A DNA stretch of 5,203 bases from an uncultured bacterium (GCA_947649215.1 CANSQW010000118.1:1-5203); one strand, 5' to 3'; positions 1-4,829 are shown, numbered from the stretch's first letter. Program-made: numbers and translations. Notes: generated by a model from the letters alone, not told the origin.

Positions 1-464
1 GGCTCGACTTCGCCGACCTTCCCTTCATGAACCAGGACACGGAGTTCCCTGCGCCCGCCGCGGTGCGCCGCGTCCGCGACGAGGTGGCGGCGGCCGACGC
101 GGTGTGGGTGTTCTCGCCCGAGTACAACCATGGCGTTCCCGGCGTGCTCAAGAACCTGCTCGACTGGCTGTCGCGCCCGCTCGATCCCGGCGGGTCGGAC
201 ACCGCGGCCAAGGGCAAGCCGACGGCTCTCAGCTGCGCCGGCGGCGGCGCCCGGGCGCGCTACTGCGCGGCCGACCTCATGGAGACGCTCACGTTCATGC
301 AGATGGACCTCGTGCAGACCGTCCACGCCCAGGTGGCGCTCACCCGCCAGGACTACACCACCGACGTGCTCCGCATGACGCCCGGCGAGGACGCCGCCCT
401 GGCCCTCCAGGCCGACCTGCTGATGGGGAAGCTCGCGGGGAAGCTGGCGCAGCCCCTTCTCTAG
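1..464 (+). CDS. NAD(P)H-dependent FMN reductase family flavoprotein, 3' part
   Basis: The frame is open from the window edge (first full codon at 3) to the TAG at 462-464, giving 153 residues; the start lies outside, and roughly 35-40 N-terminal residues are probably missing. The stretch AVWVFSPEYNHGVPGVLKNL followed by LDWLSRP is the hallmark of the flavodoxin-like NADPH-dependent FMN reductase family, where the SPEYN loop and the following helix contact FMN. A glycine-rich segment (CAGGGARARY) follows, as in family members. Such proteins are soluble cytoplasmic two-electron reductases using NAD(P)H to reduce flavin, quinone, azo or chromate-type acceptors; the physiological substrate cannot be told from this fragment. 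The gene converges on the carbonic anhydrase gene and shares stop-codon bases with it, leaving no space for a terminator between them. The ATG at 27 is internal to the domain and is not the start. The family call is firm, the substrate unknown. Confidence 0.9.
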   Translation, partial: LDFADLPFMNQDTEFPAPAAVRRVRDEVAAADAVWVFSPEYNHGVPGVLKNLLDWLSRPLDPGGSDTAAKGKPTALSCAGGGARARYCAADLMETLTFMQMDLVQTVHAQVALTRQDYTTDVLRMTPGEDAALALQADLLMGKLAGKLAQPLL

Positions 465-1057
465 AGGAAGTCGACGACGCCGCAGTGCGTGTGGTAGATG
501 GCGCCGCGCACCATGAGCCGGCCCGCGTGCTCGAGGGCGGCAAGCTCGGGCAGCGCGCGCAGCTCGGCGATGGCCGCCTCGGTGTTGCGGACGCTCGCCT
601 GGTAGGGGTCGCGCTCGCCCCGGAGGGCCTCGGCGATGCGCCCGGTGATGGGCGCGAGCGGCCCGGCCTCGCCGTCGAGCGCCGCCTTGATGGCGCCGCA
701 GTGGGTGTGCCCGAGCACGAGCAGCAGCCGCGTGTGCAGGTGCTCGCAGGCGTAGAGGGCGCTCGCGGCCTCCGTCGGCCCCACGACGTTGCCCGCCACG
801 CGGATCACGAAGACCTCGCCGAGGCCGGCCATGAAGATGTGCTCGGGGACGACGCGGGAGTCCGCGCAGGTTACGATGGTGGCGAAGGGACGCTGCCCGT
901 TCTCGAAGAGGTCGCGCACGCGCTCGGGCGACAGGTCGCGGTGGTGATCGAGCGCCTCCACGTAGACGCGGTTGCCCTCCACGAGACGCGCGAGCGCCTC
1001 ATCAGGCGGGACGTGCGCGTCGCCGTCGAAGTCGTCTGCCGTGTATCCGCAGGTCAT
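461..1057 (-). CDS. Beta-class carbonic anhydrase
   Basis: This complete 198-residue protein interconverts CO2 and bicarbonate in the cytoplasm. Zinc ligands of the beta class are visible: Cys64 and Asp66 in CADSR, then His117 and Cys120 in GHTHCG. Arg68 forms the usual dyad with Asp66. RVAGN (residues 86-90) is also a class signature. The length fits compact prokaryotic beta enzymes, and no signal peptide is present. The ATG at 1057 is chosen because AAGGAGG lies six bases upstream and the N-terminus leads into a normal helical region. A TAGAAT -10-like box lies about 30 bases upstream of the start. The gene is monocistronic here: it diverges from the XRE regulator and converges with the FMN reductase. 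One oddity is a second HTHCG at residues 189-193 near the C-terminus, repeating the zinc-ligand pentapeptide where many family members have other residues. Likely jobs are bicarbonate supply for carboxylations or pH balance; this is inference from the family. Confidence 0.95.
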   Translation of the reverse strand: MTCGYTADDFDGDAHVPPDEALARLVEGNRVYVEALDHHRDLSPERVRDLFENGQRPFATIVTCADSRVVPEHIFMAGLGEVFVIRVAGNVVGPTEAASALYACEHLHTRLLLVLGHTHCGAIKAALDGEAGPLAPITGRIAEALRGERDPYQASVRNTEAAIAELRALPELAALEHAGRLMVRGAIYHTHCGVVDFL

Positions 1058-1063
1058 TGTATG

Positions 1064-1070
1064 CCTCCTT
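1064..1070 (-). promoter_or_regulatory. Ribosome binding site of carbonic anhydrase
   Basis: On the minus strand AAGGAGG precedes the ATG at 1057 with a six-base spacer. It is a full match to the core anti-Shine-Dalgarno complement and decides the start codon. Confidence 0.85.
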
Positions 1071-1086
1071 GCCTCGCTCGCGCCCT

Positions 1087-1092
1087 ATTCTA
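1087..1092 (-). promoter_or_regulatory. Candidate -10 box for carbonic anhydrase
   Basis: The minus-strand hexamer TAGAAT matches TATAAT at five of six positions and stands out in a GC-rich leader. It would place the transcript start near 1080, giving a leader of about 22 bases. No convincing -35 hexamer is found at 16-18 bases upstream, so an activator or a non-canonical promoter is possible. Confidence 0.4.
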
Positions 1093-1133
1093 CCGCGAGC
1101 GCCGCGCGAGCCTGGCCTCGCCCCTCGCAGCTT

Positions 1134-1145
1134 GGCGATATCGCC
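1134..1145. promoter_or_regulatory. 12-bp perfect palindrome upstream of carbonic anhydrase
   Basis: GGCGATATCGCC is a perfect 12-bp dyad centred about 60 bp upstream of the start site predicted for the carbonic anhydrase gene, between that promoter and repeat element E1. The position would suit a protein-binding site, but no regulator is identified. GC-rich DNA produces such dyads by chance fairly often. Confidence 0.3.
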
Positions 1146-1153
1146 GATTCCCG

Positions 1154-1357
1154 GCCAGGCAGGTGGACAAAAAGCGGCGATGTCACATCTGGGTGGACAA
1201 AAAACGGCGATGTCACCTATCGGGGAGGGCGGCAAAGTTGGAGGCCGGTTGACTGCACGGCGCTGACCTGGGGATATGCGGAAGAAGAACTGCTGGTGCC
1301 CGAAAGAGGGCGTCCCTTGACGGTGACATCGCGATTTTTTGTCCACTCGGGCCTGGC
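1154..1357 (-). repeat. Inverted-repeat element E1 with an extra tandem left arm
   Basis: This non-coding element lies in the divergent gap between the carbonic anhydrase and XRE genes. Its core runs from TGGACA at 1194 to TGTCCA at 1345, 152 bp. The arms 1193-1217 and 1322-1346 are complementary at 23 of 25 positions (GTGGACAAAAAA ... GATGTCACC). A further copy of the left arm sits exactly 30 bp upstream at 1162-1186 and matches the inner copy at 24 of 25 positions. Outside the arms, GCCAGGC (1154-1160) and GCCTGGC (1351-1357) extend the symmetry. Read on the minus strand, the core carries GGGACGCCC, GTTCTTC, CCAGGTC and CCCCGATAGG in that order, the same ordered blocks as in element E2 at 4678-4829. 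It contains no transposase gene and no target-site duplication was seen. TG...CA ends and repeated arms recall the termini of IS21-family elements, so a non-autonomous derivative (MITE) is possible; a structured RNA or a protein-binding array are alternatives. Confidence 0.75.
1162..1216 (+). repeat. Two tandem 25-bp arm copies, 30-bp period
   Basis: Units 1162-1186 and 1192-1216 begin GGTGGACAAAAA and end CGGCGATGTCAC, differing only at their thirteenth base. The five bases between them (ATCTG) are not repeated elsewhere. Both can pair with the single inverted copy at 1322-1346, so two mutually exclusive stems are possible. Two units are too few for a CRISPR array, and the five-base gap is far too short for a spacer. 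Confidence 0.85.
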
Positions 1358-1417
1358 GCTGCGCGCCGTGCCTCGCGGGCGTCGTTCCGCAGGCCGCGCC
1401 CGCAGCTGCGCTCGCGC

Positions 1418-1432
1418 GCAACGGCGCGTTGC
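1418..1432. promoter_or_regulatory. Candidate operator upstream of the XRE gene
   Basis: GCAACG-GCG-CGTTGC is a perfect 6-3-6 inverted repeat overlapping the start of the proposed -35 region of the XRE regulator gene. XRE-type repressors commonly bind such dyads and regulate their own promoters, so autoregulation is a reasonable inference. Chance occurrence in GC-rich DNA cannot be excluded. Confidence 0.35.
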
Positions 1433-1461
1433 TTTACGGGCTGGCGCGGGCGTGATTAGAT
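1433..1461 (+). promoter_or_regulatory. Candidate promoter of the XRE regulator
   Basis: TTTACG (1433-1438) is followed after 17 bases by TTAGAT (1456-1461), which has an extended -10 dinucleotide TG at 1453-1454. Match quality is modest: four and three of six bases. The spacing, the extended TG and the local AT content in a GC-rich leader support it. Transcription would begin near 1468, about 22 bases before the start codon. Confidence 0.35.
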
Positions 1462-1476
1462 GGGAGCACCCGATTG

Positions 1477-1483
1477 AAAGGAG
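1477..1483 (+). promoter_or_regulatory. Ribosome binding site of the XRE regulator
   Basis: AAAGGAG lies six bases before the ATG at 1490. It selects this start over the in-frame ATG at residue 33, which would remove only the Ala/Pro/Ser-rich leader. Confidence 0.75.
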
Positions 1484-1489
1484 CCCGCC

Positions 1490-2044
1490 ATGTCCGCTGA
1501 CCCCATCGCCACCTCCGCCGCACCTTCCGCCGACTCCGCCGACGCCGCGCCGGCTGCGCCCGCGCTGCGCAAGGCCGCCTTCGGCATGCCGGTGAGCGCG
1601 CTGCTTCCCCGCCTGCGTGAGGAGCGCGGCCTCACCCAGCAGCAGCTGGCCGACCGCCTCTACGTGACGCGCCAGGCCGTCTCGCGCTGGGAGCGCGGAG
1701 AGACGCACCCCGGCATCGACATGGTCAAGCTCATCGCCGCCGTGCTCGACGTGCCCGTGACCATGCTCATGGAGATGCCGCCCGAGGGCGCCTTCTGCCA
1801 GAGCTGCGGCATGTACCTCACGCGCGACGAGGATCGCGCGCACGCCGCCGACGGCACGCCGTCCGACGAGTGGTGCGCCTGGTGCGTGAAAGAGGACGGC
1901 GCCTATGCCGTCGACTGCACGATGGAGGAGATGATCGAGTTCTGCGCGCCGATGATGGCCCAGGCCAACGACGTGTCCCCCGACGACGCCGTCTCCCTCA
2001 TGGGCGCGGTGCTCCCCCAGCTCAAGCGCTGGCGCGAGGAATAG
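1490..2044 (+). CDS. XRE-family HTH regulator with C-terminal zinc ribbon
   Basis: This complete 184-residue cytoplasmic protein is probably a DNA-binding transcription regulator. Residues 1-28 are a low-complexity Ala/Ser/Pro leader. Residues about 36-92 form an HTH_3 (XRE/Cro-CI) domain, with LTQQQLADRLYVTRQAVSRW and then ERGETHP, the classic two-helix signature. Residues about 101-152 form a putative zinc-ribbon domain of the type CxxCGM...C-x2-C. The four likely ligands are Cys103, Cys106, Cys129 and Cys132, followed by DGAYAVDCTMEEMIEF, which is typical of that domain. Cys143 and Cys152 are additional. The XRE plus zinc-ribbon fusion recurs in anaerobic Firmicutes and Actinobacteria; its signal is not known to me, and metal or thiol/redox sensing is a guess from the cysteines. 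It diverges from the carbonic anhydrase gene across element E1 and converges on the small basic gene, whose frame overlaps its last 23 bases. Target genes are unknown; autoregulation is suggested by the dyad at 1418-1432. Confidence 0.9.
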   Translation: MSADPIATSAAPSADSADAAPAAPALRKAAFGMPVSALLPRLREERGLTQQQLADRLYVTRQAVSRWERGETHPGIDMVKLIAAVLDVPVTMLMEMPPEGAFCQSCGMYLTRDEDRAHAADGTPSDEWCAWCVKEDGAYAVDCTMEEMIEFCAPMMAQANDVSPDDAVSLMGAVLPQLKRWREE

Positions 2045-2321
2045 GGCGGGGAAGGGGAAGGGCCGGGGCCGGAGCGTCGCAGAGGCGCCCCGCGTTCTGC
2101 GCCAGAAAAGGGAAGGAGCCCCGAGAGGCTCCTTCCTGTCCGATCTGCCGACGCCAGGCCTGCTTGGCCCGGGCGCGGTTGTAGCGCGTGTCGCCGTGCG
2201 GGCCGTGGCCGCAGGCATAGCCGTTGTAACGCGGCTTGCCCGCCAGCGTGGCCTCCTCGGCCGTCTGGCGCCACACCACGTCGCCGCCGGGTGCGCCGCG
2301 GCGCTTCCGCTTCTTGGACAT
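2022..2321 (-). CDS. Small basic protein of unknown function; frame crosses a terminator hairpin
   Basis: I do not recognise a named family. The ATG at 2321 has a perfect ten-base Shine-Dalgarno sequence AAGGAGGTGA (2328-2337), strong evidence that it is translated. The full frame is 99 residues and ends at TGA 2022-2024, inside the 3' end of the XRE gene. Residues 1-73 look genuine: start MSKKRKRR, a WRQTAEEA helix, Lys/Arg-rich throughout (about +11 net), and a motif CGHGPHGD (Cys37, His39, His42) that could bind metal or nucleic acid. A 10-bp hairpin followed by TTTT on this strand falls at codons about 62-72. Beyond it the frame turns Pro/Ala-rich and overlaps the neighbour. No minus-strand frame has a stop between 2321 and 2025, so a transcript ending at the hairpin would lack a stop codon. 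That layout is known for the rescue factors ArfA and BrfA; assigning that role here is inference. The alternative is an ordinary small gene with a degenerate 3' end. Confidence 0.7.
   Translation of the reverse strand: MSKKRKRRGAPGGDVVWRQTAEEATLAGKPRYNGYACGHGPHGDTRYNRARAKQAWRRQIGQEGASRGSFPFLAQNAGRLCDAPAPALPLPRPIPRASA
2104..2136 (-). terminator. Rho-independent terminator-like hairpin inside the small basic ORF
   Basis: GGAAGGAGCC (2111-2120) and GGCTCCTTCC (2127-2136) pair perfectly over 10 bp around a six-base loop. On the minus strand the stem is followed by C and then TTTT (2109-2106), the order expected of an intrinsic terminator. On the plus strand no T-run follows, so it is a poorer terminator for the XRE gene, although it lies 67 bases after that gene's stop. 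The T-run is short, so efficiency may be partial. Confidence 0.6.
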
Positions 2322-2327
2322 ATCGCC

Positions 2328-2337
2328 TCACCTCCTT
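2328..2337 (-). promoter_or_regulatory. Perfect ribosome binding site of the small basic gene
   Basis: AAGGAGGTGA on the minus strand is complementary over ten bases to the usual 3' end of bacterial 16S rRNA. The core AAGGAGG ends nine bases before the ATG at 2321. It is the strongest site in the window and the main argument that this short frame is a gene. Confidence 0.85.
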
Positions 2338-2354
2338 CAAGCTCGCCGGGAACG

Positions 2355-2372
2355 CTTGTCATAGTACCATAG
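2355..2372. promoter_or_regulatory. AT-rich island in the divergent promoter region
   Basis: The 134-bp gap between the divergent small gene and oxidoreductase gene contains one AT-rich stretch. On the plus strand TTGTCA (2356-2361) resembles a -35 hexamer but has no good -10. On the minus strand TACTAT (2361-2366) resembles a -10 box but has no good -35. A promoter probably lies here, but the sequence does not settle its direction. Confidence 0.3.
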
Positions 2373-2380
2373 GGTCGTAC

Positions 2381-2412
2381 GTGCGCGGCCGTCCGGCCGC
2401 GGTGGGGCCTTG
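2381..2412 (+). repeat. 32-bp direct repeat, copy 1 (oxidoreductase leader)
   Basis: This stretch matches 4591-4622 at 27 of 32 positions. The second copy covers the last codons (RVAVRPR, stop) of the oxidoreductase gene and seven bases beyond. The copy here can be read as AAVRPR followed by Trp in place of the stop. It also contains a 7-bp GC hairpin (2384-2390 with 2395-2401). It may be a relic of the 3' end of a lost tandem paralogue, or chance similarity between GC-rich stretches. Confidence 0.45.
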
Positions 2413-2455
2413 ATCTGCGGGCGTGCCAGTGCGCGCCGACGGGAGAGGGGGCATC

Positions 2456-4615
2456 ATGGGCGAGGGGGTCGTTTCCACCTGCCGTTTCTGCGACGGGGGC
2501 TGCCGGGTCGTCGGGGAGGCGGGCGACGATGGGCGCCTGCGCGTGGCGCCGGCGTCACCGGAGTTCCCGGCCATCTGCCCCAAGGCGGCGGCCGTGGACG
2601 AGTACCGCCTGCATCCCGACCGCCTGACGGTGCCGCTGCGGCGCGTGGGCGAGCGCGGCGCGGGGGAGTGGGAGCGCGTCAGCTGGGACGAGGCGCTCGA
2701 CGAGATAGCCGCTAAGCTGCGCGCCGTCATCGACGAGCACGGGCCCGAGGCGCTTGCCGTGGCGGAGATGCCGCTCAACATCGGGTTCGGCGGCGTCACG
2801 CGGAGGCTCATGAACGCGCTCGGGGCGGTCAACTACACGGCGCCCACGCAGCTGTGCATGGGCAACACCGCGCAGGTGCACCGTGCCGTCTACGGCTGGT
2901 TCGCCTCGCCCGACTGGGCGCGTGCCGATTGCATCGTCTACTTCGGCCAAGATCGCGACATGCAGCGCTGGCCTGCTGAGTACCTCCAGCTCAAGGCCGC
3001 GCTCGCTCGCGGCGCCACGCTCATCGAGGTGGATCCGCGCCTCACCGACACCGCCAGGCTGGCCGACTACCACCTGCGCGTTCGCTACGGCACCGACGCG
3101 GCCCTGGCCCTCGCGTGGATCAACGTCATCATCGAGGAGGGGCTCTACGACGCCGGCTTCGTAGCCGCATGGTGCGTCGGCTTCGACGAGCTGCGCGAGC
3201 GCGTGGCCGCGTGGACGCCCGAGCGCGCGGCGGAGGTCTGCGGGGTGGACGCCGAGCTCATCCGCCAGACCGCGCGCGTCTACGCAAACGCGGCTTGCGC
3301 CGTCATCCCCTGGGGCGTGGTGGCCGACATGCAGGTGAACTCCACGAGCCTGCTGCAGGCCCAGTGCATCCTGCGCGCCATCTGCGGCTACCTCAACGAC
3401 GGCGAGAACGTGTCAGGCCCGGCGCTCGGCGGCGTCGTGAACGCGCAGCTGGCCGCGTTCGAGATGCTCGCCCCCGAGCAGCGCGCCAAGCAGCTCGGGC
3501 AGGACGGCCCGCGCGCCCATCCGCTGCTCACCATGTGCGCTGCCGCGCTCTACCGCGACGCCACGGCGCGCGCGGGCATCCCCTATGAGCCGGACATCCT
3601 GGGCGAGTCGCAGGCATGCGACCCGTCGGCCCTGTTCGCGGCCATGCGCGGCGAGGGGCCCTACCCGGTGCGCGCGTTTTTCGCGGTGGGGAACAACACG
3701 GTCATGAGCTATGCGGGCCAGCAGGGGATCGTCGACGCGATCAGGGCCCAGGACCTGGTAGTGGTGTTCGAGAACTGGCTGACGCCCACCGCGCAGCTGG
3801 CCGACTACGTGCTGCCGGGTGACATGTGGGCCGAGCGGGACGTGCTGGGTCCTGAGTTCGACGTGGCGCCGGTGCTCACGGCCAGCTATGCCCTGCGCGA
3901 GCCGGCGGGCGAGTGCCGTGGATGGTATGAGGTGGCAAAGGGGCTGGCCGACCGCCTGGGCGTAGGCGACGCGCTTCCGTGGGCGGATGCGCGCGAGCTG
4001 TTCGACTGGCGCCTGGCGCCGATCGGCAAGACGTTCGACGATTTGCGCGACGGCCGGCCCGTGCTGGCCGAGGCGCCGGCACGCGGATGCTTCCTGACCC
4101 CCTCGGGCAAGGTGGAGCTGGCCTCCTCGGCGCTCGCGACGCTCGGGCACGATCCGTTGCCCAGCTACGTCGAGCCGTGCGACCCGGCGGCCGCGGCGGA
4201 GCCCGGGCGCTATCCGTACGTCGCGTTCGCCGGCCTGCGCGAGCGCGCGTCCTACAACACGAACTTCCACCAGATGCCGACCTTCCGCGCGCAGGCGCCC
4301 GAGCCGCTGCTGCTCATCAACCCGGCCGATGCCGCGGCCGAGGGCGTGGCTGACGGCGCGTGGTGCGTGGTGGAGAGCGCCTATGGGCGCGTGGAGCTGG
4401 TGGCGCGGCTCGATGACGCGCAGCCTGCGGGCAGCGTGCGCGTGCCGCATGGCTGGTGGAAGCCGGAGCTGCCCGGCGGCCTGGTGGGCGGGCTCTCGGC
4501 CGCGTGCCTCCACAACGACGGCATGCTCATGCCCGACGCGGAGTGGAACCTCGATCCGGTTCAAGGCGTCCCCGGCCTGCGTGGGACCGTGCGCGTGGCC
4601 GTTCGGCCGCGGTAG
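2456..4615 (+). CDS. Molybdopterin/[4Fe-4S] enzyme, acetylene hydratase-like
   Basis: This is a complete 719-residue catalytic subunit of the DMSO-reductase superfamily. The ATG at 2456 is preferred over upstream GTGs at 2423 and 2429 because GGGAGAGGGGG sits just before it and the iron-sulphur motif begins at residue 9. Cys9, Cys12, Cys16 and Cys41 should bind a [4Fe-4S] cluster. Asp13 directly follows the second Cys, as the catalytic Asp13 does in Pelobacter acetylene hydratase. Cys134, in NYTAPTQLCMGN, is the likely Mo/W ligand, 93 residues after the fourth cluster Cys (95 in acetylene hydratase, whose ligand is Cys141). Residues from about 585 form the C-terminal molybdopterin-dinucleotide-binding domain, with VPHGWWKPE at 663-671. 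There is no Tat signal and no adjacent iron-sulphur or membrane subunit, so it is probably a soluble stand-alone enzyme. Family membership is secure; hydratase-type chemistry is inference and the substrate is unknown. Catechol dehydroxylases of gut Eggerthellaceae are larger, exported relatives. Confidence 0.93.
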   Translation: MGEGVVSTCRFCDGGCRVVGEAGDDGRLRVAPASPEFPAICPKAAAVDEYRLHPDRLTVPLRRVGERGAGEWERVSWDEALDEIAAKLRAVIDEHGPEALAVAEMPLNIGFGGVTRRLMNALGAVNYTAPTQLCMGNTAQVHRAVYGWFASPDWARADCIVYFGQDRDMQRWPAEYLQLKAALARGATLIEVDPRLTDTARLADYHLRVRYGTDAALALAWINVIIEEGLYDAGFVAAWCVGFDELRERVAAWTPERAAEVCGVDAELIRQTARVYANAACAVIPWGVVADMQVNSTSLLQAQCILRAICGYLNDGENVSGPALGGVVNAQLAAFEMLAPEQRAKQLGQDGPRAHPLLTMCAAALYRDATARAGIPYEPDILGESQACDPSALFAAMRGEGPYPVRAFFAVGNNTVMSYAGQQGIVDAIRAQDLVVVFENWLTPTAQLADYVLPGDMWAERDVLGPEFDVAPVLTASYALREPAGECRGWYEVAKGLADRLGVGDALPWADARELFDWRLAPIGKTFDDLRDGRPVLAEAPARGCFLTPSGKVELASSALATLGHDPLPSYVEPCDPAAAAEPGRYPYVAFAGLRERASYNTNFHQMPTFRAQAPEPLLLINPADAAAEGVADGAWCVVESAYGRVELVARLDDAQPAGSVRVPHGWWKPELPGGLVGGLSAACLHNDGMLMPDAEWNLDPVQGVPGLRGTVRVAVRPR

Positions 4616-4622
4616 CGCCTTG
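4591..4622 (+). repeat. 32-bp direct repeat, copy 2 (3' end of oxidoreductase)
   Basis: This is the partner of 2381-2412, with 27 of 32 positions identical. It spans the final codons and stop of the oxidoreductase gene, so the two copies bracket that gene exactly 2210 bp apart. Confidence 0.45.
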
Positions 4623-4677
4623 GGCGGGGCGTCGCGGAAGCCGCAGGCTGGCTGGCGTGCGGTTCTCGGGGCTGAAT

Positions 4678-4829
4678 TGGCCAAAAACGACGACTTGACG
4701 ACAAGGAGGGGACGTCCCCCGATGTTCTTCACGGCAAAAGTCCAGGTCGCAGAAGTTCTCTAGGGAGCACCTTGCCCCGATAGGGGCGAGATGCCGCCTG
4801 TGTTGTCGTCAGGCCGTCGTTTTTGGCCA
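4678..4829 (+). repeat. Inverted-repeat element E2, 152 bp
   Basis: The arms 4678-4704 and 4803-4829 are complementary at 25 of 27 positions, beginning TGGCCAAAAACGACG and ending TGACGACAA. The interior holds a perfect 12-bp palindrome GGGGACGTCCCC (4708-4719), GTTCTTC (4724-4730), CCAGGTC (4742-4748) and a small hairpin GCCCC-GATA-GGGGC (4774-4787). Element E1 at 1194-1345 has the same 152-bp length, similar TGGnCAAAAA ends and the same blocks in the same order on its minus strand. The element lies 62 bp after the oxidoreductase stop. It encodes no transposase, and no target-site duplication was seen. It could be a MITE-like mobile unit, a structured RNA, or a long-stem 3' end for the oxidoreductase transcript; the sequence does not decide. 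Confidence 0.8.
4722..4763 (+). other. 13-codon reading frame inside element E2
   Basis: ATG at 4722 opens a frame for MFFTAKVQVAEVL ending at TAG 4761-4763. AAGGAGG at 4703-4709 lies 12 bases upstream, a good core at a longer than usual distance. The equivalent part of element E1 has no ATG, and its conserved blocks are shifted by one base, so the peptide is not conserved between the copies. It is probably fortuitous. Confidence 0.15.

Noticed and set aside
1162..1216. CRISPR-like tandem repeat
   Set aside because: Only two units with a five-base gap, plus an inverted third copy; no array and no cas gene.
104..1252. Long plus-strand frame of 382 codons antisense to the carbonic anhydrase
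   Set aside because: Its product is Arg/Gly/Ala-rich low-complexity sequence, and it lies over genes with clear family motifs; it is a by-product of high GC.
1140..1370. Target-site duplications around E1 and E2
   Set aside because: Flanking bases on the two sides of each element were compared and no direct duplication was found, so mobility is not shown directly.
1217..2362. Long minus-strand frame of 381 codons across the XRE gene
   Set aside because: It is antisense to a well-supported HTH/zinc-ribbon gene, has no domain-like sequence, and has no ribosome site of its own.
2423..2455. Upstream GTG starts (2423, 2429) for the oxidoreductase
   Set aside because: They lack a good ribosome site and would add an unstructured 9-11 residue leader; the ATG at 2456 has a purine-rich site just upstream.
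3413..4732. Minus-strand frame of 439 codons antisense to the oxidoreductase
   Set aside because: Arg/His-rich composition, no recognisable domain, and it mirrors codon bias of the real gene on the plus strand.
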